64,000 nt of DNA from Campanula takesimana (taxonomy: Eukaryota; Streptophyta; Magnoliopsida; Asterales; Campanulaceae): positions 1,240,001 through 1,304,000 of the forward strand of contig JAOWBW010000006.1 in the NCBI GenBank assembly GCA_026119855.1, given 5' to 3'. The stretch's first letter is position 1. The number at the start of each line of letters is the position of its first letter. Made by a program: the position numbers and the translations under genes. The notes below the pieces were generated by a model. That model was not told the origin of the DNA and searched no databases. It was given only the letters and a program-made list of their open reading frames with translations. This document shows, piece after piece, positions 45,460-55,969 of this stretch.

Positions 45460-46417
45460 CTCGACAATTCTTCATTCAATTGCCAATGTTGGACTTGGGT
45501 TGACACCCCAACAAACCTCCCCTCAACTCAAGTACCTCCAGCGAAACTTGTACCGCCGCTAACACCATCTGCGAGACACGTCGCCCGATCACCTTTATCG
45601 GAAAGACTTTCGACATAAGGGTCTTTTTCGCGAGATCACACATAGGAGAATCCCACACATCCCCACACATCTCACACGCGGTCCACTTCGTGTCGGGCCC
45701 ATCAACCAACCTCGGCTCTGATACCAGTTGTTGAGACCGCTCACCAATAAGAGAAATCGCAAAAAGAGATACCAAAAAAACACACGCGCATCCAAAATAA
45801 CACACTCACACAATCGAAAACAAAAGACACAAATTTTCCGTGGTTCGGCTTAAAGCCTATTCCACCCAACACTAAATATATTAAACTTCTCGATATTACA
45901 AGAATGGAGACTCCCTCTCTCTCAACACTCTTGAATATAGTTGTTGGGACCGTGACCACCCCCACCACTCCAAATTAGTATGATATTGTCTGCTTTGGGC
46001 CCATCCCACACGGATTTTTTTTGGGTCATCTCCCAAAAGGCCTCATACTAATGGAGTGTGTGGACACCTTTATATACTAGGCAATTCTTCATTCAATTGC
46101 CGATGTGGGACTTGGGTTGACACCCCAACAAACCTCCCCTCAAACCAAGGACCACCTCCAGTGAAGTTTACTTGTACCACCGCTATCCACCACTTGCGGG
46201 ACACGCCACCCGATCACTATGTCGGGAAGACTTTCGACACAAGGCACACACACAGTGCTCCATTCGCGAGGTCACACTAGAGGAAATCCCACATATCTCA
46301 CACATGCGGTCCACTGCGCGTCAGACCTATCCATCAACCTCGGCTCTGATACCAGTTGTTGGGACCGCTCACCAATAAGGGAAATCGTAACAAGAGATAC
46401 CAAAATAACACACGCAT

Positions 46418-47856
46418 ATGCTCCTCCAAGGAAAAAGAGCGGTACCAACCTCTGGGACGACTACCCACTCATCAAGATAACGCCGCATATGCTCCACAGG
46501 CAAATCTGCCCCCTCGGCTTGCTCATCATGGGTATCTCTGTTATCCCTATGCCACCTCAACGTATCCGAAAACCTGATAGTGTTATCCCGGAGATCAAAG
46601 TTGTAGAGGCCAAATATGGCGTAACCCCAAGCCTGCAAATGGGAGAGATATAGAAATTGTCAACACACAATGGCTAAAGTAAAAACACTGTCAAGACAAG
46701 ATAAACTGGGGCTGAAATAATAAGGGGATACAACAAAGAGTGAGTATTGTACCTCCCAAGCATGGCTATAGCCACCCATGCCAGCGTTCACATGATCACA
46801 CGAACTCTCATCCATAGCCACATAACAGTGGGCCAAGCCAGCTAAACCCCAACTGGCATCAGTGAAGAGCTGCATATCCCTCAAGCAACTCAGCAGAGTG
46901 AACACGGCAGTCGACGCGTGGTTGGCAAACAGCGTCTCAGAAAATTCCCACCATAAGAAGCCACGGACAACTATAATACGGGTGTTGACAAACCGCATCT
47001 GACCCTTATTGGTGGCGATGTAAGTACCCACCTTATCCCTCAAGGCCTTGAGAGGGACACCCTTGCCCAGGGTACGCACGGTAAAACCCAGAAGCTGCCT
47101 CATATCATCATCACTGGGAAAGAAATCCGTGTCAACCTCAATCGGATCACCAGTAATGGGAAGCCCAATAATAACGTAGAAGTCGGTCGGAGTCATCGTG
47201 ACCTCACCCCACCTCATATGAATCGTGTGGGTACTATCCCACCAACGCTCCCGAATAACCTGGAGCACGTGGGTATTCCTCCGCTTACCCACCAGACCAT
47301 CAAAGAAGGGTTTGAGCCCCATGTTCTCAATCTCCTCCTTCAACTCACCATTGAGAGTTCCCCACTTCTCAACGACCTCTCTCACACTTCACCTGTAGTT
47401 GTTGACTACCTTGTATGACTTCAAGAACAAAGACAAAAGAGACGAATGTCAGAAAAATCGGTAAAATCCTCATTTAAGCATTTTACCCAAAATCGCAGAA
47501 TTGCCTAGAACGACAGTCAAAATCATGTACTACTATACTACATTGATTATCAACATCAAAAGGATCAAATTCCATCAAAAGATCAGCCATGCATGATAAA
47601 CCCTAGCAACGACAATTCTAGGCGAAAATCTGACAAAAAGTCGACAAAATCAACTGCGAAAGCACCAAATTGAGGCATGCAACAACGAAATTGACATGGA
47701 AAATAAACAAAATGAAGAGATCCTTACCCTCCTTGCCCGAATGGCGTAAGAAATATGCTCCTCGGGGAACGGGCATAGCTCATCCGTCCTCCACACCTTG
47801 CCCTTCACGTGCCTACCAAAGAGGTGCTCCTTGTGTGATCGATTTGCACTAACCAT
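46418..47856 (-). pseudogene. Plant mobile domain (PMD, MAIN-like) gene, antisense within a Tat retrotransposon
   Basis: Exon A (47728-47856) starts ATG (MVSANRSHKEHLFGRH) and ends at donor AGG/GTAAGG. Exon B (about 47396 down to 46753) encodes a PMD core: HVLQVIRERWWDSTHTIHMR, GEVTMTPTDFYVIIGLPITG, SWGLAGLAHCYVAMDE, and ends at donor GAG/GTACAA. Exon C (46632 down) follows acceptor TTTGCAG/G in phase and reads AWGYAIFGLYNF, then is cut near 46418 by the TRIM cluster. PMD proteins (MAIN, MAIL1) are nuclear and act in silencing and genome stability; many PMD genes ride on transposons. The exon A-B junction does not give an open frame, so this copy is probably broken. It runs opposite to the LTR at 48973. 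Confidence 0.75.
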
Positions 47857-47939
47857 TGGAAGAGGTTGGAAATCACTTGATCTTGAGAAAAATGGAGATT
47901 TTTGGGAAGAAAATCACCTAGGGTCAGAGAACTCTCGAA

Positions 47940-48972
47940 AATAAAATAAGAAAAGTGAGTTTGAAATCACAAACCAGCGCCTGGTATAGCTGGTCTGCGT
48001 AAAAACAAGGATGCCTCGTACGATACATCCATACCTTGTACGAGGTATCTCTCAGAAAATTCCCGAAAACCTTGTTCTCTTGGAAAAATTCCAGAAAAGC
48101 CCTGCTTTTAACAGAAACGTCATAAAAAGCCCTGCTTTGACTAAGAGGTCAAATCTGAACCCGGTTCAAGATGGAACATTGATTCGTCAACAATATAATA
48201 TTTTCAGAATTGGAACAAATGAAGTACAAATTTATTCTCACAAGCACAAAGGAGATCTACATCAACAACTCACCCTTAAGTGGTCATCGAGGCATAAAAA
48301 TAAGCCCTCCATGGTCATTTCTGCACCGTCAACTGTGACACCCCAATGCAACGACGTCCCACAGGATAACAACATTCAGAATCCCATAATTTCCATCAAG
48401 GCGAAATCTAATGGTATAGGATTCACATTTTCAACGGAAAGGAAGTCTCGTTGGAAGGAGAAGAAAGGTCCGAGTAATTGGCGTCTCCAAATCTAGAATC
48501 CCATAATTGTTATCAAGGCAAAAGCTAATAACATAGGATTCACATCAAAGCACCCTATGGTCACTGAGGCATAATGTAAGCACCTCTATGGTCATTCCGG
48601 GACCAAAGCACCCTATGGTCACTGAGGCATAATGTAAGCACCTCTATGGTCATTCCGGCACTAACAAAAACTGAAGGCGATTCGTCATCAGCAACAGGGT
48701 ATATTCAGAATTGGATCAAGGACATTGATTCCTCAGTTTGGGTTACTCTCTAAACTCTAAACTTTACTTACCGCAGTAATGTTTTCAAAATGATTTTCAA
48801 AATACCTCAAGCGACCGTTTTTGTGTGTTTTTGGAGTCTAACTATGTTTGGTCTGATTTCCTGCTAAGGAATACGTAGGCAACTTTTTAGCACGACCATA
48901 CCCAGAGTTCTAAATGGTGTCTTTTCTATCGACAACATTACTTCATTCATAAGTATCGTCGCCGAGGGGATC
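47940..48972 (+). repeat. 3' internal region of a Tat element
   Basis: Non-coding sequence between the antisense PMD gene and the 3' LTR. It holds two TCGTACGA-type words (48011-48049), repeated CACCCTATGGTCAC/GGTCATT units, a block with ACGTAGGCAACTTTTTAGC typical of Tat/Athila 3' regions, and a purine tract CGAGGGGATC directly before the LTR. The 161-codon ORF at 48011 lies across these repeats and shows no domain. Confidence 0.65.
48546..48661 (+). repeat. 58-bp tandem repeat, 2 copies
   Basis: Two almost identical units beginning CAAAGCACCCTATGGTCACT. Diverged single units lie upstream (about 48280-48320). Confidence 0.9.
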
Positions 48973-49983
48973 TGTAGACACCCCATTTTGAATGTTCATT
49001 CATAATTACACTACTTCGGTGTCTCACCTTTAATTTGGGTCAAAACCCATTAAGTTTGACATGTCTTGTTAAGTTTCTGACTGACTTCGTTAGTTAGGGG
49101 CCAAAATGAACATTAGAACTTAAGCGAAGGGAAAATTTGTGATTCAAACACAAGATGCCTCGTACGAGACATCTAATGTCTCGTACGAGACATCCCCCTT
49201 AACAGACGGGTTTTCAGCAGTTTCCTTATCGAACTCAACCTCGTTTCTTGGCAAACACTCCACAATCCGGGAAAGAAATGAAGGACGATCTGAGAGTCCA
49301 AAAACAACTCCTTGGGAATTGAGTCTTTGATTCCCATCCAAATTTACCTCCTTGGCTTGGTCCCTAAGTCAAGAAATCATATAAATATAGGGGTCCTTGA
49401 ACTAAAATCCCTAATGCTAATGGTGGTCAATCATTCTTAATCACTAGAATTACTCTCTAACACCCTCATATCAGCCTCTCAAGGGCAACCGACGAAATTC
49501 ATCAAGCCATAACATAATTCAAGCCAAGCTTTTTGGATCATCAAGGCTTTTTGTCAAGGCCATCCATAGGATTCTCGAAGAACGCTTAGGTAACTCCTTT
49601 GTTTTCTCTCTTCTCATCTCCTTCTTTGCTTTGAAGTAGTGTGATTCTATCAAAAGGATCAGCCTAGAGCCTCTCCAATTCATGGACATGGTCTCGAAGT
49701 ACATGATCCGACATTCCAAATAAATAAGATATTATTTATTTGGCTTCTTTTGTACATGTTTTGAATAATTTTATGATGATGATGATGATTTCGTAGCAAG
49801 ACCAATCCTAGATTGGGTGGATAGGGTGCTCCTTGACCTTCTCAATCTATAACTTAGCCCCCGAATCCAAGACTCACGGTCCGTGTTTCGTTAAACATGG
49901 TGGCGACTCACAACAAATCAAGCAACAATCAAGTCCTTACAATCAAACCAACCCCTAAACTACAACGAGGACGCGCGCTCACA
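48973..49983 (+). mobile_element. 3' LTR of the Tat element
   Basis: Begins TGTAGACACCCC after the polypurine tract, has a TATA box (ATATAAATAT near 49379), the CCCCCGAATCC and GGTGGCGACTC blocks shared with the family B LTR, and ends near CTCACA. Two CGTACG palindromic words lie upstream of the TATA box: 49156-49173 and a perfect 18-bp palindrome at 49176-49193. The 3' end is placed by similarity only. Confidence 0.75.
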
Positions 49984-50416
49984 AAAACAAGAATATTAAA
50001 TATCGTACCCTATGTTTAACACCTATATAGCAAAAAATATAGATTTAGACTAATAACAAAAAGAAAGCATGCATAAAAGAGATCTATACTACAAATAAAA
50101 CAAGAACATGCATAAAAAGACTACATAAACTCACCAATAGTAATAAGGCTCTTGTTGAACCTTTTTTGTGACTCGGACACACTTTAGGGGAAATTTTGAA
50201 TGTTTAAACTTAGATTTATTTCGTCAATATAGAATCAGATTCTATAAGAGAGAAATTGATGATCAAGATGAATAGAGGAAGACCTCTATTTACAGGGATT
50301 AAGGCCTACCCAGAGTGGTCCCTTGGCTAGGGATGGAAGTGGCCGGCCGGACAACATCTGCTCTTGGCATGTCCTCAAAGGTTTTGGCTGGATTTTGAGT
50401 TTGTTCATCATAGATT
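49984..50416. other. Unassigned sequence between two LTRs
   Basis: AT-rich, no coding potential; may be part of another decayed element read on the minus strand. Confidence 0.4.
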
Positions 50417-51921
50417 TGTTGGACATTATGCCCTAGGACATTGAGAAAGGCCTTATGTTATGTCATGTTCTCATTTGTTATGGAGATAACAACCTTGGAT
50501 TATAATATGTTTTACATGTTTCATATAATAATCCCCGTCCCTAGTACTTATGATGAACTAGTATAAGTTTAATCGATAATCATATGATGATCATGTGTAT
50601 GTTATACAAATTAAACTTATGGGTACTTGTTGGTGAACAAGTACTGGACATGACCCACCAATGAGATTTATGTCATGGTCAAATGTCATAATTAAATCTC
50701 ATATAGTTATATCATTTGACATCTTTAGACCTGAGATTATCATGGTCTTCCACATAATGAACATTATGTATGACTTAGTCAACCGCTACCCTTAACCAGG
50801 TAGTCATAAAGGCTATGATTGGGATAATTGGATTCTTGTAGGGAAGAATGATAAGTCAAGATGGAATTTGTCCCTCCTAAAGAGAGATATCTGCTTAGGC
50901 CACTCGTAGAGTGAGATTAATGAAATGCGTGGCCACGCTCAAATGAATTAATGTGATCAATGTCATTTACTCATATCAATCTACTCGGGATCAAGAAAGC
51001 ATTGAACAAGATAAGTTGACGTGGACCATGACTTATGTTCAATATGATATCGCATAACAAAATGATTGTGATATGTTCTATGAGGAATAACGAACTTCAT
51101 TAAGTTATATTAATTGGGTAATCATGATGGTTTGCTAGAGTCCGCTCATGATTTATGGGTTTGACCTTGGTCGGACTCATTACCAACTTAATACAATCCT
51201 ATGGGGTCACACACAAAAGAACGAATCAAGAAAAGGCAAAAGGCTGAATTTCCTGCGAGCACGGCCGTGCCGATTTGTGAGCACGACCGTGCCAATTTGT
51301 GAGCACGACCGTGCCAGAATGTTATGAACACTCGCCCCCTTTGGCACGACCGTGCCAGTTTGTGAGCACGACCGTGCCAGAGTGTCTGGGCCAGATTAAC
51401 AGCAGAATAATTAGGGTGACGGGATTAGGTCTCTAAGGTCCTTAAGGGTTAAAGATTTTTGAGTATAAATAATCCTCTTTCACCAGCCATTATTCAAGGG
51501 TAATACATATGTTTGAGAAATATATTCTTGAGCCAAGATTGAGAATCAAAAGCTCAAGAACACCAAAATTCATGTAGCATTTGAAGATTAGAAAAGTGTG
51601 TTTTCTAATGGGTCTAGCAATCCAGATCTAGAATTGTTCTAGATATTCGTTCGCGTGTGAATACACATAGAGAGTGCTTGCTTTAGCATCTCAAGTTCGT
51701 GTTCCTGTGATCCTGATTCAAAGAACGCGAAGAACGAGGAGATCAAATCTTAAAGCTTGAAGACTTGAAGATTTGAAGATCTGAAAATTTTAAACGCATA
51801 ACGGTTAGTATTCTAAATTCATCCTCTTATTAATTTAATCATCATGAATGGATCTTGGGGCTTTGGGTTTTGTTGATTTCTTTTGCCGTCTTCCGCTGCG
51901 CAAGGACCCTCAAAACCCAAC
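50417..51921 (+). mobile_element. Copia-like solo LTR, 1.5 kb
   Basis: Starts TGTTGGACATTATGCCC and ends with CTTCCGCTGCGC...AAAACCCAAC, a pair of ends common to several plant Copia LTR families. A TATA box (GTATAAATAATCC) is at about 51463. Five copies of GCACGRCCGTGC lie at 51259-51377. No target duplication matches, so the last bases may be altered; no internal region adjoins it. Confidence 0.68.
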
Positions 51922-51929
51922 CTACACTT

Positions 51930-52212
51930 CTTTAATTCGATTATTGTATGTACCACATACACACACACACCCCCTATCATGATAGAATGCGCAATCCGTC
52001 GGTGATAGGAATGATCACTGTAATAATCTTCTCCTGTCGTAATTTGACCACCGAACCCTTTAACATAACATGCTTAGCCTTTTTTCAATGCTTTTGGCTA
52101 TATCTTTTAAATAAAATAAATATTTTAAAAATTGGCGAGCCCATTTGAATATACCATTTTTGTCCGACTATTAACTGAAATTACATGAAACTTCCTATGT
52201 CTTTTTGCATCA
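51930..52212 (+). repeat. Tail of a family A-type LTR
   Basis: Matches about 3020-3265 in order (CATCATGATAGA-like start, TAGGAGTGAT, TTGTCGTAATTTGACC, CCGAACCC, TTTTTTCAATG, TGGCGA, GGTATCACA). Confidence 0.7.
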
Positions 52213-52743
52213 GAACAGGGTATCACAGCCCATGGTATCCGACACCAAATCAAAGATTAAGCGAGTCCCCAAACATCCATAAAATGGCAAGGATTAAAGT
52301 GAGTCTCAAGGCATTCGACATCAAATGAAAATGTAATAAGTCCCGTGGCATCTAAAGCGGTAAACTTTGTTCATCCGCACCTAACTCAGTGGTAAACTAA
52401 GTGGTCATCCAGCAGATGGTAACCAAAATAAATCATTTTCTTCCGTCATGTTACAAAGTGAAATTTCAAGAATTATTGATCCTAAGTTCATAACATTTGT
52501 GGTTGTCACACACACCCTATACAAAACAAGTACTATTACGATTGATTCAAAAAGCAACATATTCCAGAAGTTGCTCCGAATTCAATGGAAAACCCTATTT
52601 TTTATGAATTCAGTAAATAATGTTCTCCATTGAAATACTCCGAAAAAAAAGATAAATATGCATTGGAAATGTGAATATGATGCCTTTGTTTGTGCATGGT
52701 TTATCAGACTCTATTTTTTATGAATTCCGTTAGTGGGGTTATT
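52213..52743. repeat. Tat-related internal fragment and unassigned DNA
   Basis: At 52378-52426 the sequence ACTCAGTGGTAAACTAAGTGG and CAGCAGATGGTAACC is the reverse complement of the tandem repeat unit at 56441-56840. The rest shows no gene. Confidence 0.5.
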
Positions 52744-52978
52744 TGTTAGACAATTATCTCACATCGGGAATTAACTAGCTATGCATTGACTATATAAAGA
52801 TCCTGGGCTACTCCTCTCATTGCCAAATTGGTTTAGGGAATTGGTTTTGGGATGGAACCTTAGGCTTTATCGTGGTATCCCCTACTCGTGAGGGGGCGTG
52901 TTAGAGACAATTATCCCACATCGGGAATTAACTAGCCATGCGCCAATTGGTTTTGAGATGGAACCTCAGACTTTATCA
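52744..52978 (+). mobile_element. TRIM of 235 bp with a 26-bp interior
   Basis: LTRs 52744-52872 (TGTTAGACAATTATC...CTTTATCG, 129 bp) and 52899-52978 (TGTTAGAGACAATTATC...CTTTATCA, shortened to 80 bp) are flanked by a perfect TTATT duplication (52739-52743, 52979-52983). The interior is only TGGTATCC (start of a tRNA-Met primer site), a linker, and a purine tract GTGAGGGGGCG. A related LTR with a longer primer site is at 54497-54612. Confidence 0.88.
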
Positions 52979-53602
52979 TTATTGTTGAATCAAACGAAAA
53001 ATATCATTATGGTTTAAGTCATGAATTTGTCTCAGTTCATTGAAAACATATATGTTTAAAGTTGGATCACAAGAAGCATGGTGGTAAAAGAGAATAGGTA
53101 ACCTCATCATCTTCTTTTATTTTTTTATTTTTTTTTTCTTGCATGTACTTTCATGTTTTCCCTTTTGATCTAATTCTTATTTTCCCCATCTTTGTTTTGT
53201 AAATGTCAGATTTAATCGCCATCACTTTTAGTTCATTATTAATTTTATATAAAATTTAAGGTGACATTACCTTTTATTCCAAAAAAAAGTCATTTTGTAA
53301 ATATCATTTAATTTGGTGCACAAACACGTATATATATCAAACACGTTTGTAACTTACAAATATGAACTATCAGTTAAATAACACATACCCGGATCATAGT
53401 TTTGTTGAGTAACATCTAAAACTTCATGCTTGAAAACAATCAGTAATTCTTACACTAGCCCAAAACATAGGACCAAGGTGAAACAAACAAATACAAAGAG
53501 CTACACGAAAGCTAGAGAAAACATGGAAATTGTTTCCACTCGAAACTCGTCCAATAAATCAGTGATGTTTAACAGCTCCATCTTTTTATCGTATTCAGTT
53601 TC
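52979..53602. other. Intergenic, nothing recognised
   Basis: AT-rich. The + strand ORF at 53430-53738 overlaps the better candidate on the other strand. Confidence 0.4.
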
Positions 53603-53881
53603 TCAGCAGCACGCAGGAGGATTATGTATTGGAGATGTAGTTCTCCCTGGCATAGGAGTCCCCAGAATTTTTGGGTATGTTCGAAGAGTTTGCCTTCTGA
53701 TTACACTTCCTAGTTCTAAAGTTAGCTGCACGTTCTGATCGGATGATGCCCAATTTTGATGTCCACTCGAAACTCGACCAACAGGTCGTGCTTCTGCAAC
53801 ATATCTCTCTAGTACGGGACCAACACATAGCCAAAGCAGAAGAAAGTGCACAAAAGATGAGTTAAAACCCATTCTAGACAT
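53603..53881 (-). CDS. Small ORF, possible secreted peptide precursor
   Basis: 92 codons; a second in-frame ATG (MGFNSS) at codon 4 may be the real start. Residues 4-32 form a short polar start and a hydrophobic Leu/Val-rich stretch (FVHFLLLWLCVGPVL) like a signal peptide, then a soluble region rich in Arg, Thr and Pro ending in a Pro/Cys tail (PGRTTSPIHNPPACC). A TATA-like GATATAAATTTC lies about 90 bp upstream on the minus strand. I do not recognise the family: it is not a clear CLE, RGF, CEP or EPF peptide. It lies outside all identified transposons. It may be a chance ORF. Confidence 0.4.
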   Translation of the reverse strand: MSRMGFNSSFVHFLLLWLCVGPVLERYVAEARPVGRVSSGHQNWASSDQNVQLTLELGSVIRRQTLRTYPKILGTPMPGRTTSPIHNPPACC

Positions 53882-54099
53882 TTCAGATAAATCAGAGGTA
53901 ATGCCTGAGTTGTTTTAAACAAGAGAAATATGCCAGATTATAAGATTTCAATTTCAAGATACTGAAATTTATATCCGAAATTTCTTAGTACTACGACTTT
54001 TCTAGTGGTCTCAATTAGGTGAAGTCAACTGTTGAACACAACGAGGGAGACCGAAGAATACACGGCTGCAAGTGTGAAGTGTGAATGCTATCTTTCATA

Positions 54100-54372
54100 C
54101 TCCCTCCGTCCCAGAGTAAGAATCCTACTTTCCATTTTGGTACGTCCCAGAGTAAGAGTCTTATTCCTAAAATGGCAGAGAAGCTTTACTATTCACCACA
54201 CTCATTCTCTCCTATTTTACTTTTATACTCACAACACCAATCAAGTCATTATTCTCTCCTACTCATTCTCTCACCTACTTTACTTTTACACTCACAACAT
54301 TTACATCACTTCCAATATTTATTAATAAGCGTGCAAATGAGGGGTAGGACTCTTACTCCGGGACGGAGGGAG
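54100..54372. mobile_element. Stowaway-like MITE
   Basis: CTCCCTCCGTCCCAGAGTAAGAATCC left; inverse of CTCCCTCCGTCCCGGAGTAAGAGTCC right; TA both sides; 273 bp; the same family as 57075-57349 and 61995-62505. Confidence 0.92.
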
Positions 54373-54496
54373 TATATTCATATTTGTAAATATTAAAAAA
54401 AACTACTTGATTTGCCTAATTTTAATTTACAAAAATGAATTTGGGCACTAGAGTTAAGGAAAAAGGGTAAAGGTGATGTGTTGTGAGTGTAGATAA

Positions 54497-54612
54497 TGTT
54501 GGAGCAATTATCCCACATCGGGAATTAACTAGCCAATGCCTGACTATATAATGATTCAGGGCCAATACTCCCATTGCCGATTGGTTTTGAAATAGAACCT
54601 CATACTTTATCA
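54497..54612 (+). repeat. TRIM LTR with primer site
   Basis: TGTTGGAGCAATTATCCCACATCGGG...CTTTATCA followed by TAGTATCAGAGTTGATCC, a tRNA-Met type primer site. Homologous to the TRIM at 52744. No second LTR is present. Confidence 0.75.
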
Positions 54613-54917
54613 TAGTATCAGAGTTGATCCTTTACACGTGCGGAAAAAAACTTATTAGATTAAGTGGATTAAAGTTGAATACCTAAAAGTAACAATTTTT
54701 TTTAATTTTTTTTTGTAGTACTCACCACATGTGCTAATTTAGAGGGGCTTAGAATATGATACTCAACAATATGGTACAATGATCACCTAATCTTGACCAA
54801 TACATGGGAAAGGATTGCATGACTTAAAAAGTCAAATTTCACCCACCAGCAAATCAACAAGTACTACACGGGCAAGACTTAAATAGTTTCGGCCAAAAGA
54901 AAAAAAAAAAAAAACTA

Positions 54918-55437
54918 CTCCCTCCATCTCAATTTAAATTTTTTAATTTAATTTTATATAAGTGAGGAAAAACTAAATTAAATAAGTAATAAAAAAATCA
55001 ATGAAGAATGGGTAACAAAGGAAGAAATTAAAGATATAATTGTTCAAAATACTATTTATAAAGTATATGGGTGAAAATAAGTTCAGTAATGATTATTTTT
55101 AAAAAATATGTTCTTTAATATAACAAGATATTCCAAAACACTTTTCATACTTTGTTGGGAAATAATAAAGTTACAAAAAATAGCTACAAAATGTGGCTTA
55201 CAAATTGAGGTGTCATAATTGTATTGGTGTTTTTAATTAAAGTGTGCCGGGTCCACTATCGATGTAGCCAATAAAATATCACCACCACATCTTGTATTCT
55301 TCATTTTGTAACCTTCTTTTGTAAGCCTATCATTGCCCTATTTTGTTATTTATAGAATAAAACAATTGAATACCTTAAACTAAAACATATATACTATAAT
55401 AACAACCTTAAACAACCTTAAACTGGGATAGAGGGAC
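54918..55437. mobile_element. Stowaway-like MITE with a nested MITE
   Basis: CTCCCTCCATCTCAATTTAAATT left and an inverse-like right end (TTAAACTGGGATAGAGGGAC) with TA flanks. The family copy at 55157-55339 sits inside. Confidence 0.6.
55157..55339. mobile_element. MITE of the GGCAATGCTAGG family (copy 4)
   Basis: GGGAAATAATAAAGTTACAAAA...GTAAGCCTATCATTGCCC; 183 bp; same core as the other copies. Confidence 0.78.
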
Positions 55438-55633
55438 TAAGAAAACGAAGCCAAATAATTAACCCATTTCTTAAATAAAGTGAATTATTAAATTAATTTT
55501 CCTCTTTTACAAACATGGGAATGTTTCCCCGTAAGGCCATTATAATTTAATTAAATAATAGAAACTTGAAATCACCATTACTCATAATCTTAAAAAATGT
55601 TGAGCCTCCCCTTCCCCGTCACTAATGATCATC

Positions 55634-55651
55634 CCCCCCCCCCCCCCCCCC
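55634..55651. repeat. Poly-C run
   Basis: Uninterrupted C run of about 18 bases followed by GGTCCGTCTCTCTC. Confidence 0.9.
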
Positions 55652-55773
55652 GGTCCGTCTCTCTCTCCGATCTCTTTCCCCTATATACCCCTTACAATCG
55701 ACTTTTTCCAGCATTTGTCCGACCCCTACAACGCTTAGAGACTTTGTCTTCTCATTGCCTCCTTTTGCCTAGA

Positions 55774-55957
55774 GCAATGCTAGGGGCATAAAACAATGTC
55801 ACAAAATCATTCTCACACAATGAGGTGTCGACATTTTATTGGTTGTAGCGATAATGGACCCGCCACACTCTAATTAAAAACATCAATAAAATCACTACAC
55901 CTAAGATTTTGTGAGTGAGATTTTGTGACCTTTTTGTGCCCCTAGTATTATTTTGCC
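55774..55957. mobile_element. MITE of the GGCAATGCTAGG family (copy 5)
   Basis: GCAATGCTAGGGGCATAAAAC...TTTTTGTGCCCCTAGTATTATTTTGCC; 184 bp. The clearest inverted ends of the family: CTAGGGGCA and its complement. Confidence 0.8.
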
Positions 55958-55969
55958 TTCTATCTTTTT

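Larger units (their letters stand above)
43504..46417 (-). mobile_element. Miniature LTR element (TRIM) cluster: LTR, interior, LTR, interior, partial LTR
   Basis: Read on the minus strand: a truncated LTR end (46357-46417), primer site (GCTCTGATACCA on +, 46343-46354), interior (46131-46356), LTR (45729-46130, TGTTGGGGTGTC...), primer site (45715-45726), interior (45514-45728) and another LTR from 45513 down to 43504 that is split by insertions at 45150-45459 and 43601-45097. Interiors are about 220 bp, with a GAGGGGAGG purine tract before each LTR and no coding capacity. A TATATAAA box lies early in the LTR. An alternative 189-bp LTR (45942-46130) is possible because TGTTGGGACC recurs within the 402 bp. 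Confidence 0.75.

Noticed and set aside
43230..45618. ORFs with NRNR/PEPNR repeats
   Set aside because: They translate the ACCGGAACC subterminal arrays of hAT MITEs.
48011..48496. 161-codon ORF upstream of the Tat 3' LTR
   Set aside because: Covers palindromic words and diverged tandem units in the non-coding internal region; composition follows the repeats, with no domain.
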